NCBI RefSeq assembly: GCF_022965805.1
Contig: NC_133102.1
Location: forward strand, 5,092,885 to 5,156,884
Source of the DNA: Primulina eburnea
Taxonomy: Eukaryota; Streptophyta; Magnoliopsida; Lamiales; Gesneriaceae
Direction of reading: 5' to 3'
DNA: 64,000 nt
Translations under genes and position numbers: made by a program
The notes under the pieces: generated by a model
What the model was told of the DNA's origin: nothing
Seen by the model: only the letters and a program-made list of their open reading frames with translations
Database searches by the model: none
Shown: positions 22,742-34,528 of the stretch, piece by piece
Layout: every line of letters begins with the position of its first letter
Numbering within the stretch: the first letter of the stretch is position 1

Positions 22742-24882
22742 GTGGGTGTGTTTAATCAAGAGTTTTGATGACTTTTCCTGATTTTTTTAAATGATAGATT
22801 TTTGTTAATATGATATATCTATACTTCTACACTATTAAGTGTGAGGACATGATAATAACTATCTAGAGAGAACACCAACTTTTTTCCTTTCAATTTTACC
22901 CTTATATGATACTGATATTACACTTTTGTTATTTATTTTTTTAAATTTCAGCACACACTTTTATTTTTATTTTTATTTATTTTCAAACATTCAAATATCA
23001 ATTTAGTCCCTCCATAATTTGTTAAATTTCACTTTAGTCCATCGATAATGATAAAAAAGATTGTACACACACGCCTCACGTGTGCAGAGTAACTAGTTTT
23101 TATTAACTTTCATAGAATCTCACATATTATTTACAAATAAGTATGTGGATTCCTGTAGATTTTTTTACAAGTTTTTTATGATTTTGTATCTATTTATAAA
23201 ATATTATTTTTATTAATTTATTTGAACTAATAATTAATTTAGTTTTAAAATTTATATTAATAAATAAATTTAATTCTTTAAAATTTAAATATTTAATCAT
23301 TAAATATTTATGTTTATATGTGGATTTGTATCGTATGTTTGTAAATTTTAAAAAGACATCACTATATTAATAAAATTAAGGGGAATTGTAAAATAAATCT
23401 AGTCATATAATTGAAATTAATAGCACTTTTTCAATAAATAAATTAAATATTTTGACTAAAAATTTATTTTTTTATTTCTTTTTAATATTTTCAATTAATC
23501 TATAAACTATCATATTTTATAAAAAAAATTATATTTACAAAATGATAAATAATAATCTTTTCACAATAATATAAAAACAAAGTATATCCTTTGTCACTTA
23601 AAAGTAAAGAAGAGATATAAACTTTTGAATTGGTAGGATTGAAGATGAAATCGAAGGCATTTGCGGTTAATACAAGTCTTCCTTCTCCTTACCTAATGCA
23701 ATTAACCGATCTGCCATCTAATGTCTTTGCTTTGCTTCACTTCAAGACGTTATCTACCTTGCAAAACTACCTTTTTTAATGGAAGAAGTCGAAGAGACTT
23801 TCGAGTCCCGCACACACACATATATCTTCATGCGAAAAGAATATTATTTATCATTGTGTAAATATATATTTTAAATAATAATATGATAGTTTACAAATTA
23901 ATTGAAAATTAAAAAAAAAAAACAATTTCTAGCCAGAAAATTAATAAAAATATGTAATTTTATTTATTAAAAAATATAGTTAATTTAATTTTATGAGCCA
24001 ATAAAATTTTATGATATTTTCATATTTAGTGAAATAATTTTATTCACAATTTATAATTATAATTTTAAACCTCGTAGAATTTTAAGATTATATCAATAAA
24101 ATAAGGATATAAAATGTAACTTTTAAACAATAAAAGAAAAAATTGTTTTATCAATTATATCATAAAATTTCTATATAAATTATAGATTAAAATTTTAATT
24201 TTTATTTTTTATCACACTTGTTGCGAGACTATTCAACTATTAAGAATTAAAAAATATTATTTTTTGGATAATCTTTTGTTATTATTGAATGTTAAATTCA
24301 TTTCTATATATCATAAATTAAAAATCACAAAATCAATAATAGAATTCAAAATTTCTTATAACATTAAAATACAAAATTATTAAATAAACAATCAACAAAA
24401 AAATGAAAAATCTGAAAAAGAAAAAAGAAAACGTATATAGAGATACATTCTTAAAATTAGAGAGTGATCGAGACAAATGAGAAGAGAAAAAAATGAGAGG
24501 AGAAGAGATGTGACGTGAGATGAGAAAAAGAAAGAACTTGAGTATAAATTAGAATTTTTAAAAATCCATCTAAATTTTTGGGTTAAACCAAAGAAATTTT
24601 TTGACAATATATAGTTATACCTTAGACTTTAATGCTTGTATGTAAAAAAATTTCATGAAGTTACTAAAAATCTATTAAAATTTTGAAAAGATCTAGAGAT
24701 TTGTAAAGTTTTTAAAAGTTAATATTGAATATCACTTGACTTTTTAAAATTCTACGAGAATCTATTTTAGATACTACTAGACTTTTATAGATTATGCAAA
24801 AGTCTTGATTAAATATATATAGGCTTTAAAATCTACAAAAGTCATTTAAGTTATAAAAACTCAATCATTGAATACACTCATC
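22742..24882. mobile_element. Harbinger-like non-autonomous element (2.1 kb)
   Basis: Left end GTGGGTGTGTTTAATCAAGA and right end CTCAATCATTGAATACACTC are inverted repeats with one gap, flanked by TAA on both sides, the target typical of PIF/Harbinger. The ends carry repeated GTAGATTTTTGTAGA-type motifs. No transposase. Helitron C sits inside at 22818-23096. The short pyrimidine-rich frame on the minus strand at 24392-24607 looks like chance. Confidence 0.6.
22818..23096 (+). mobile_element. Non-autonomous Helitron C
   Basis: Begins TCTATACTTCTACACTATTA after an A and ends CTAG before a T. A hairpin (CACACG-CCTCA-CGTGTG) lies 11 bases before the end. It is 279 bases long, has no coding capacity and is nested in the Harbinger-like element. 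Confidence 0.85.
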
Positions 24883-25370
24883 TAAAGAATGAGATTCAAT
24901 ATAATCTTATAATCATACAAATATTTGATATGGAATTTCTAATATTTTATATGTATTTTTAAAAAATAAAAATCTAATATTTTCTTCCAAAATAATTAGA
25001 AGATAAAATTTATAAAGTACAGATATATATTTTATTTTTTGCTATTTTTGGACAAGGGAAATGTTATGCTATATAGTAATCAACTTTCAGTACCTTAAAA
25101 AATTTTGGGCATCGTTTTCTTCAATCGGAACGTGGACATTCAAGAGATCGGAGAAAAGCAAGTCTCAAGTTAAGGTGGTTGGTTGCGGGGAAAGAGAGAA
25201 AAAAACAACCATTTTTGACACCCCTTGTCTGAAAACCAGCCCCCATCCGCATTCCACGCCATGTGGAGACTCCAATAACTATTTAAAGGGGAAGGGGATG
25301 AAATTTGAAACGGAGTCTGAATCTTTTGGTGCAAATTGTTGAGTGCGTGAAAGAAAAAAAGAAAGCAAAA
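24883..25370 (+). promoter_or_regulatory. 5' flank of the Sec14-like pseudogene
   Basis: From about 25100 the sequence becomes less AT-rich and purine-rich (GGAAAGAGAGAAAAAAACAA), consistent with a promoter and leader. The gene start ATG is at 25371. ACTATTTAAAGGGG at 25278-25291 contains a possible TATA element. Not proven. Confidence 0.4.
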
Positions 25371-26785
25371 ATGGTTTTCATAACCGAAGAAATGATCAAT
25401 CAGCTTCAATCCCATGTGGAAAAAAGGTTAGCTTCCTTATGTTCTTAACTAACTACTTATTAATACAGTCTCTCCCCTCAGGATTTTCTCATTTTTCTTG
25501 ATTTTTCGATCAAAGTTTTGCTTTTTTCTAATGTTGTTGATGAATCATTGAAGAAGTCTTTCCAGGTTTGCCGTTTTAACTTATCTGTTTAGAATTTTTG
25601 TGGACGTTGAAAAAATTTTGATTCTTGATGAGCCTAGGTTTGATCTGGGTTTTGGATGGTGGGCTGCATACTTGGTTTGCTCACTTCCAAGCGTGGTTGT
25701 GATGATAGATCGGTCAATTATGTGGTTTGAAACTCTGATTTGTAAGGATTACTCTTGTAAACAACATGTTCTTACGTGGAAATTTGAGCTGGATTTGTGG
25801 TGGGGAATCTCATTAATCTCTGTCTTGTGTGTTACTCAAGTACATGATTTGATCTACTTTTTAGTAGTAGCAAAAGAAATTGATGTTTCTCGAGTTTACT
25901 AGATTAAAAGTTTTTCTATTTTATTCATTGTCATGATCCCGCATTGATTCTGCAAGTGATTGTGTTTTATAATCTTGAGGAGCTCTCCCCTGTATAGGCT
26001 ATCCTTTTGAGCTTATAGCTTAACATTGGTTGTGATGCTGCGACTTCATGGAATCTCAAAATAGACGAGTTGGGTATGCCCGTCTTGATCATCACCAACT
26101 ACCAGGCTCCAACCACAGCTAGAATTAATTCAATGAAGGGAATCGGTAGAATGAAAATCGGAATTTCTCAATTTTATTTTAAAAAAATTATTATAATAAT
26201 AATTATTAACACATGCTTAATGGAAATTTGTGAATCATTCAAAAACAAAATTGAGGACAAACGGAAAACAACATGCTTGGCCTTTTAAATAGAAAACGAC
26301 CGAGGCAAAAATACGCGTTATAAACTGAACAAAACAAGTACACATTATAAACTGAACAAAACAAGTACTGTAGTGCAAACTTGAATACGCTGGAATTGAC
26401 AATCCTAAAGCAATAAGCGAGTTTAAATTACATCCCAAGAACATTCTGAAATTGTCTAAAAATTATTAATGATCCAGGACTACGTAAAGGCCGACTTTTG
26501 ACTGCTCTCTGCCTGAACACTCCTGCTTCTAGTCTTGTTCTTCTAATAACTTATCTAAAACACCTTACAAATTTCAAAGGCGCAGAGTGTGTTATCAACT
26601 TAGTCGGTACAAGTATTTTACAGATTATATCATTAATGTCAGATAAGCAGTTTAAAACATACATAATATGAGTATAACATAATGCGTAATAGAATAGAGC
26701 ATAACCGAATGCGTAATACTAAATTTAGGCAATTGTGGCTTCCAAATACGTTTACAAAGTGATTATGTAACGAGTTCTTATCTGG

Positions 26786-26840
26786 AAAGACAAGACGTAG
26801 CACGTGCTCAGCATATGTTCACATGCTATGTCTTGTCTTT
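26786..26840 (+). other. Near-perfect hairpin in intron 1 of the Sec14-like pseudogene
   Basis: AAAGACAAGACGTAGCACGTG pairs over 21 positions with the arm ending GTCTTGTCTTT, with one G-U pair and one mismatch, around a 13-base loop. It resembles a miRNA precursor or a tiny foldback element. I do not recognise a known miRNA. Confidence 0.6.
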
Positions 26841-27999
26841 GGGAAATTCTATTCTGATCAATAAGGTTGTTCAAATCTTTGGATTAATAATAAAGTTGAG
26901 CTTGATTAGAATGCATTAGAAAAGCTGGCCTTCTTTTAAAGTTTCATTTGGTAATTTCGATTGTTTAACCTTTCATTTCCCTTGCTATCGTATTTTTTGG
27001 GTTTTTTTTTGGCTATTGTATTTCTGGTTTTTTTTAATGCAATTATACAAGACTTAGCTTTGATTTCAAGTTATTTGGAGAAATTGTCCTGCCATGCCAC
27101 TAGGTTATGGCATGTGAAACTTAAGGTTGAAAAATACTGCCTGATAATCTTGACTTAATTTGCAGAAATATTGATCACAGACACGAAAGTGAGACCTTGG
27201 TGAGGTATTTTAAAAGCAAGGGATGGGAATGTTTTGGATGCACATCAAATGGTTTGTTGCTGTTCATCCAACTTGTTTGAGTTTCTTTCTTTCTTTCTTG
27301 CTTTTTTTTTTAAGTTCTTACCAGTGCCCACTTTTTTCAGCTTATTGACTGTTCGAAATGGAGGATACAAAATCAAATTGATAACATACAACTGGTGAGT
27401 TTTTAGTTACTCAGCTCTGTGTTTCTGCTATTGATTTACATGTTTGTGATTTATCTTGGATCAACGCATCATATTATTGGCCCCAGAGTATGAACTATAT
27501 CACTCTACTGATACTTTTGAGCTCGAGCTCAAAAAATTCATTACATCGATTGAGCGCAAATCTAGCCAATTCTACTTATCATACACCCTTATTTGATGAG
27601 AATATCATGATTCTTTGATCAACAAACATCGCAAGGTCTTTTGATCGAATGAAATAATTTGAATATAGAAATTATGAGTGAATGAATAATATTTTTAGAA
27701 AATCTCGTATGTTGGGAGCATTGATTGCTTCAGCAAGCATAAACTATTACCTCAATTTATAAATGACCATACAATAACGGGTGGTCACTTGGTATTAGAA
27801 CTAAGATAACATGTTTGATTTTCATAACTTGAAACTTTGTACAATTACTGGAAATGATCATTTCTTGCTCTAAATCGTCATCAACATAACAAGCAATTAT
27901 GGTTTAATATTTTATTAAGACTTAGCATAATCTTTGAGTCATTTGGACTTCTCGATGAAGACAACTCGAATATATGCTCCATAATTATATTCGGGTTAA

Positions 28000-28132
28000 G
28001 TACCCTTTTTGTCCCAATATATTACTTGGGCGTAATTCCTAAAACCATTTGTCCCTTTTGTTGTGATGTGCTAAAAGGTCCATCGACTTATTCATTTTAG
28101 ACCCAATCCTTGAAGACTAACAAAAAGGGTAC
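28000..28132. mobile_element. Small MITE-like element with 13-base inverted ends
   Basis: GTACCCTTTTTGT and ACAAAAAGGGTAC are perfect inverted repeats enclosing about 107 bases of non-coding DNA in the same gene's intron. The superfamily is not determined. Confidence 0.5.
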
Positions 28133-28336
28133 ATGCGCCATCCTAGTTTTCACCCAAAATTGAGTATTTTTCTGACTAGGATAGTATGTTTTCCCATCCC
28201 TGTTATTTGGGGCCAAAACTGTTTTGGTCCCTTTTCCGTGAATTTTGTATGATGCATATATGTCGGGGACCAAATATACGTGCTTACCATGAAGAGTCCA
28301 AATACGTGCTTACTTCAACCACTACATGGAAGGATG

Positions 28337-28520
28337 AGATTGGCGTCCCACTCATCCGGACTGTGGCATTCCTTTTCTGCTTTCTTTCCACAAGTTCAAT
28401 TCTCAGTCGAATTCTAACATGAAGTGGATGAGATGCTGGGATTGGCGTCCCATCCCTCCGGACTGTGGCCTTCCTTTGCTGCTTTCTTTCCACAAGTTCA
28501 ATTCTCGGTCGAATTCTAAC
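28337..28520 (+). repeat. Two-copy tandem repeat of about 100 bases
   Basis: The block GATTGGCGTCCC, then CTCCGGACTGTGGC, CTTTCTTTCCACAAGTTCAA and GTCGAATTCTAAC occurs at 28337-28420 and again at 28440-28520 with few changes. Reading frames crossing it are coincidental. Confidence 0.85.
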
Positions 28521-30206
28521 CTTTCTTAGCTCATTTAAACACAGTCAAAACATTTCTTTATAAATTCTAAAGGCCATTTGAACTAATCAAAAAATCGCAA
28601 TTTAATGAACAATCTCCTTCTATTACAATATCCTCGGGAATGATAATTTCTCCAGCTACCATTGCGATCTAAACTTGGTACTCGGGTTATACTACATTTC
28701 AAAAGATTTGAGTTGAATATGTATTGTTTTTGGTATTACGTCAAACTTTTGTCCTATTCTATGTTTTTGGAACCCTCGCTAAGTGCATCCAATTGCTTTA
28801 TGTTGAATTCTTTAATTGATTGTTCACTTTATTTTTAACGGGTGATCTTTGCAGCAGCCAATTGATACTCACATGTATACATCAATACGAGAATCACAGC
28901 TTGTTGGAATTTCTGGATATTCAAAAGAGGTACTCTGCTTGGATATAATTGGAGTTTATTTTATCTGAGCTGTTTTGCCAACCCTGGAAAAACATACCAA
29001 ATTATTAACTCCAGCTTACAACGACCATATAAAATAATGGAAAAAAACCACCAGTCACCCAGGAATGACACAAAAAAGATCACCCCTTTAATTTTACAGG
29101 GTCTTCCTGTAATTGCTATTGGTGTAGGGCAAAGCTTCTGTAAGATATCATATTCCATTGTTTTTTTGTCCTTCACCTCACTAGATATGAATATTCAAAA
29201 AATAATTTCAGCAAATGAAGTGCCATAATGACTGTTTTGCTTTTACAGAACCATTATTATGTTGAAAATAGATCTGTCACATAGCTAGACTAACATTAAC
29301 TCTTGTGATTATAGCCTTCTGCAACGAAAAAATATGGACGATATATTGGCACCTGCATAAAGATTTCGGACATGACTGGCCTAAAGCTTTCAGCATTAAG
29401 TAAAATTAAGGTACTTCTTCATATTACATTAATAGCAACACCAGAAATTTTGTGTAGAAGATATGATTAAAACTCGAAAAATTTAGGAGGGACAAATTTA
29501 CGATTTTCCTCGTACATAAAAATATACAAATTTATCGAAATTTAAAAATAAAGAGGGGGCAATGGCCCCAGCCCATCCTGCTCTAGCTCCCCACTGAATT
29601 GCATGGCATTCAAGAGCTCCGACTAGGGGGTGCAAGTAGACTTGTCAAATTGGGTTAGGCCCGTCGGGCTGGCCCGCCCCGCCATAAAATTTGAACGGGT
29701 TGGGTTGATAAAATAACAGCCCATTTGGAGGCGGGCCAAATGGACTGAGCCCGTTTGGGTTGCGGGCCAAGACGGGGCTGGCTGGCCCAACAAATTAGGG
29801 CAGTGTTTTATATTTTTAAGTGAGTAAATCTGTCGCAATTAGACTTGTCAAAACGGGCTCGCGGGGCGGGCCAGCCCGCTACCCGTCGTAACCCGCCATT
29901 AGGCGGGGCGGGGCGGCCCACCATTTTGGCGGGCCTATAAATGGCCAACCCAGCCCAACCCACCTTGGGCTGCGGGTTACGCGGGCCGACCCGCTTATTT
30001 TTTTAAGAAAAAAATGCTAAACCTTATTATAATAAACATACAAGAAAAATATACTTCGTCAAATAGTTTCATAAAATACTTACAAACATTAAAATAAGAA
30101 ATTAAGAAGCATACAACATAATCCATAAAAAATAAAGTGCTTAAACTTAAACGAAACATGAAAAAACTAAACAAATACTATAAAGTTCATTCTCATTAAA
30201 CTCCAT

Positions 30207-32057
30207 TCAATCATCATCCTCTACAATAGCTCCCTCCACTGTTTCTGCATCAAAAATTTCAACAACATTGGATCCTTCTTGGGATGAAGTTGTTTGGAAA
30301 TTTTCACATTCATCATCGTCTATATCTAAAAGACACGAAGTAAGCCAATATATCAATTTAAGAAAAGTTATATATATATATATAATAGTGAAATTACCAT
30401 AAACATAACCATGCAACCAGTTACGCATGCAAATAAGAGCTTGCACTTTTTCAGGAAGGATGCGACTTCTGTACTTGGTGAGCACGTGAGCACCAATGGA
30501 AAAAGTTGACTCTGATGCAACCGTAGTTATGGGGATAGACAAAATATCGCATGCCATCAATGATAGTGAAGGATATCAATGCTTATGGTTCTTCCAATAT
30601 TCCAAAACATCTAAATTTTGATAATATACAAATTCAAGCTTTGGCTCCTCCAAATAAAGATCTAATTCAGATTTTCCTGCACTTCTAATTGTTTGACTCT
30701 CATATGCCATGATTTCCTACATCAATTAACTTATGGTAAAGCAATCTATAATAAAAACAAACCAAAGAGTGAATATAAGAAACATAAAAGAAATAAATCA
30801 TTCTAATGCTTATATCATAGATATTAGATTCTTTTGCGTTTATTTTTAATTTCTCCTCCACTTTGAGTATGTGAAATTGTAAGAGAAGACGATCTTGGTT
30901 GTGAAGAACTTGTCTGATTGGTGTTAGAATACTGCTCAAAAAGCTTATACAACTTTGTCTTCACAATCAACATCTTCTCTTGGCATTTGATAGGATCATC
31001 ATCAAGCTTCGAATAAAAAAACTCTAACATAAAAAGCTTTATTCGTGGGTCAAGAATAGCCCCAAATACAAGCACCACGCTGTATTGATTCCATTACTTA
31101 TCAAACTTCTCTTTCATCCTTTTACACATATCACTTACCACCAAATCTTCATTTGACAAGTTCTCATTTAACAAAACCTCAATCTTCCAAACTTGCATTT
31201 GATGTAGGATAAAAAGAATCCGAGATCAAATTAGTAGTATCATAAAATGATTTAAGAAATTCACATATTTTTTCTCCTCTTTTCCACTCTTCAATTGAAG
31301 GACAATATTTATAATTATTATCATTCAATTGAAGAGAAGAAAATGACTTTTTATGTTTGATGGCACTATCCAACATCAAATATGTTGAATTCAAACGAGT
31401 AGGCACATCCAATCTCAAGCCAATACCACTGTCAATGTTACCAACTGCTCTCACACATTATTCAAATTTTCTCATCCTACCCTCTGAGCCTTTCACATAC
31501 TTGATAGATACTCTAATTTTATTCAAAGCTACACTAGCTATTTTGAGACCTTCTTGGACAATGAGATTCAATATATGAGCAGAACAACGAACATGAAAAA
31601 ATTCACCATCACACAACAAGCTATCATGCAACGAGAGTCGTTCTTTCAAAATGCCTTGCATATTATCATTACTTGATGCATTATCCAATGTCAAAGAGAA
31701 AACTTTTTTCTCAATCCGCCATTCCTTCAATAATCCAAACAATTTTGATGCCAATTCGACTCTTGAGTGTGGATGAGGCATATGAGCAAAGCTAAGTATT
31801 TTACTATTCAATTTCCAATCATCGTCAACAAAGTGGGCACTCAAGCAAATGTATCCCTCACTAGTGTATGCAGTCCATACGTCTGAAGTTAAACAAATTC
31901 TATTTTTTATATTGGCCAAAGTTTGCCTAAGTTTCACTTTCTCTCTCATGTAGATTCTTGAAATGTCGGCGACAAGAGTATTTCTAGAAATACAAAGCAC
32001 ATCAGGATTGTTTGGATTCAATTTCCAAACAAGTTTGCTCATATGCCTCATCCACAC
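30207..32057 (-). pseudogene. hAT transposase remnant, left arm
   Basis: Minus-strand pieces of a RICESLEEPER/Ac-type transposase: RICLTSDVWTAYTSEGYICL and LDNASSNDNM of the RNase H-like catalytic core (31458-32057), the TRLNSTYLML region (31179-31454), the LFEQYSNTN linker (30824-31078), and the hATC dimerisation domain with [19 protein letters not shown] (30207-30560). An intron with a TA-rich tract interrupts it, as in the right arm. A short deletion breaks the frame after FYPTSNA, and the right arm has the same deletion. The canonical Trp of TRWNSTY is Leu here. No BED zinc finger is present. Confidence 0.85.
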
Positions 32058-32079
32058 TCAGGGGTCGAATTGACATCAG

Positions 32080-33604
32080 AATTGTTTGGATTTTTGAAAG
32101 AATGACGGATTGAGAAAAAAGTTTTCTCTTTGACATTGGATAATGCATCAAGTAATGATAATATGCAAGGCATTTTGAAAGAACAACTCTCGTTGCATGA
32201 TAGCCTGATGGTGAATTTTTTCATGTTCGTTGTTCTGCTCATATATTGAATCTCATTGTCCAAGAAGGTCTCAAAATAGCTAGTGTAGCTTTGAATAAAA
32301 TTAGAGTATCTATCAAGTATGTGAAAGGCTCAGAGGGTAGGATGAGAAAATTTGAAGAAGGCGTGAGAGCACTTGGTAACATTGACAGTGGTATTGGCTT
32401 GAGATTGGATGTGCCTACTCGTTGGAACTCAACATATTTGATGTTGGATAGTGCCATCAAACATAAAAAGGCATTTTCTTCCCTTCAATTGAATGATAAT
32501 AATTATAAATATTGTCCTTCAATTGAAGAGTGGAAAAGAGGAGAAAAAATATGTGAATTTCTTGAGTCATTTTATGATACTACTAATTTGATCTCGGGTT
32601 CTTTTTATCCTACATCAAATGCAAGTTTGGAAGATTGAGGTTTTGTTAAATGAGAACTTGTCAAATGAAGATTTGGTGGTAAGTGATATGTGTAAAAGGA
32701 TGAAAGAGAAGTTTGATAAGTATTGGAATCAATATAGCGTGGTGCTTGCATTTGGGGCTATTCTTGACCCAGGAATAAAGCTTTCTATGTTAGAGTTTTT
32801 TTATTCGAAGCTTGATGATGATGCTATCAAATGCCAAGAGAAGATGTTGATTGTGAAGACAAAGTTGTATAAGCTTTTTGAACAGTATTCTAACACCAAT
32901 CAGACAAGTTCTTCACAACCAAGATCGTCTTCTCTTACAATTTCACAACCAAGATCGCCTTCTCTTACAATTTCACATACTCAAAGTGGAGGAAAAATTA
33001 AAAATAAAGGCAAAAAAATCTATGATGTAAGTATTAAAATGATTTATTTCTTATATTCACTCTTTGGTTTGTTTTTATATATATATTGCTTTACATGTAG
33101 GAAATCATGGCATATGAGAGTCAAACCATTAGAAGTGCAGGAAAATCTTAATTAGATCTTTATTTGGAGGAGCCAAAGCTTGAATTTGTACATTATCAAA
33201 ATTTAGATGTTTTGGAGCATTGGAAGAACCATAAGCATCGATACCCTTCACTTTCATTGATGGCATGCGATATTTTGTCTATCCCCATAACTACGGTTGC
33301 ATCAGAGTCAACTTTTTCCATTGGTGCTCACGTGCTCACCAAGTACAGAAGTCGCATCCTTCTTGAAAACGTGCAAGCTCTTATTTGCACGCGTAACTGG
33401 TTGCGTGGTTATGTTAATGGTAATTTCACTATTATATATATATATATATATATATATATCTATATATATATAAATATATATAACTTTTCTTAAATTGATA
33501 TATTGGCTTAGTTCGTATCTTTTAGATGCAGACGATGATGAATGTGCAAATTTCAAAACAACTTCATCCCAAGAAGGATCCAATGTTGTTGAAGTTTTTG
33601 ATTA
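32080..33604 (+). pseudogene. hAT transposase remnant, right arm
   Basis: Plus-strand mirror of the left arm: TLDNASSND-like core (about 32130-32170), the intact VPTRWNSTYLMLD motif (32246-32638), the same break after FYPTSNA, the linker with a 30-base tandem duplication absent from the left arm (ACAACCAAGATCG, 32926-32975), and the hATC domain ([20 protein letters not shown], 33164-33413). Several further frameshifts are present. It cannot make an active transposase. Confidence 0.85.
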
Positions 33605-33995
33605 AGAAACAGTGGAAGGAGCTATTGTAGAGGATGAAGATTGAATGAGTTTAATGAGAATGGACTTTATAGTATTTGTTTAGTTTTTTCATATTTGGTT
33701 TAAACACTTTATTTTTATGGATTATGTTGTATGATTTCTTAATTTCTTATTTTAATGTTTGTAAGTATTTTACGAAACTATTTGACGAAATATATTTTTC
33801 TTGTATGTTTATTATAATAAGGTTTAACATTTTTTTTCTTAAAAAAATAAGTGGGTCGGCCCACGGCAGGGGTTGGGCTCGGTTGGCCATTTATAGGCCC
33901 GCCAAAATGATGGGCCGCCCCGCCCACCCCGCCTAATGGTGGGTTACGATGGGTAGCGGGCTGGCCCGCCCCACGGGCCCGTTTTGACAAGTCTA

Positions 33996-34528
33996 GGTGC
34001 AAAATCATATATTATTTGAACAATTGATTCTATCATGTTATTGAGTAAGTTGATGATATTAAGATACCGTATTTTCTTTCAAATACTCGGTGTTTTTTAA
34101 GCGAAAAATATGAATTCTTAGCTAATCAATTGTTTATCAACATCAATCTCGCTAATAATTTAGCTGAGTAGTTAGCTATAGATCTTTAAGGATTTAGGTA
34201 CTGTCTTCGAGTTGCATGGGCGTGTGTTGTCGAAATTCCTTTTTAAATAATTAATCAATGACAAACTTTGGGGGCTCAAACTCAAATCTATTCATTGAGT
34301 AAATTAGTTGATTTTATATAGTTCATTTAAATCATGTTGTTACAACGTTTAGAGTAGAAAATAAACATGAATAAATTTGGCCAATTTTATCTATCATATT
34401 GTACACTTTCTGGACGTACATTATACTGCTAGAATTTTTATATATTCGTCCATGACCCTTGTCGAATATGAGTTTTTAAAAAGATGGCCTCCTTTTGTTA
34501 AAATAGGTATAGTCTCAAGGATGATATC
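33996..34528 (+). other. Host sequence between two insertions
   Basis: Stretch of the original Sec14-like locus between the hAT element and the outer LTR element. It starts with the hAT target duplication and ends with ATATC, the LTR element target. I see no Sec14 exon in it. Confidence 0.6.

Larger units (their letters stand above)
25371..29410 (+). pseudogene. Sec14-like phosphatidylinositol transfer protein pseudogene, 5' part
   Basis: Exon-like blocks in order: 25371-25426 (ATG; MVFITEEMINQLQSHVEK), 27166-27251 (ESETLVRYFKSKGW), 27341-27394 (LIDCSKWRIQNQIDNIQL), 28855-28929 (YTSIRESQLVGISGYSKE), 29100-29139 (GLPVIAIGVGQSF), a wreck at 29249 (HYYV then stop) and 29315-29410 (DMTGLKLSALSKIK). 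This is the N-terminal CRAL-TRIO-N region and the first half of the Sec14 lipid-binding fold of the short plant Sec14 type; such proteins move phosphatidylinositol and related lipids between membranes. The second block has one extra G (TGGGAATGT where the family needs TGGAATGT), after which the correct frame reads NVLDAHQM. The exon at 29249 is out of phase and stops. The central lipid-binding exons are missing. The 3' end lies at about 53300-53735. Confidence 0.85.
29637..33995. mobile_element. hAT element made of two inverted transposase arms
   Basis: Ends TAGACTTGTCAAA (29637) and TTTGACAAGTCTA (to 33995) are inverted repeats, flanked by GGTGCAAG and GGTGCAAA, a 7-of-8 target duplication. 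Inside, a second TAGACTTGTCAAAACGGG starts at 29840. From there to about 31790 is a left arm that is the reverse complement of the right arm, about 32034-33995. Both arms carry the same 3' part of a hAT transposase gene and the same GC-rich subterminal region; a ~245-base unique spacer lies between them. 29637-29839 is an extra GC-rich end-like fragment. Neither arm has a transposase N terminus, so it is not autonomous. It lies in the middle of the Sec14-like pseudogene. Confidence 0.85.

Noticed and set aside
28186..28493. Open frames in both directions inside the Sec14-like pseudogene's intron
   Set aside because: They overlap a two-copy tandem repeat and have no recognisable domain.
33676..34008. 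Open frames near the right end of the hAT element
   Set aside because: They run through the GC-rich subterminal region and TIR; the same sequence occurs in the left arm as a non-coding end.
34004..34528. Missing central Sec14 exons between the two insertions
   Set aside because: Searched by eye in all forward frames; a weak TTGATGATATTAA resemblance to the DDLNYP block near 34050 is not convincing.
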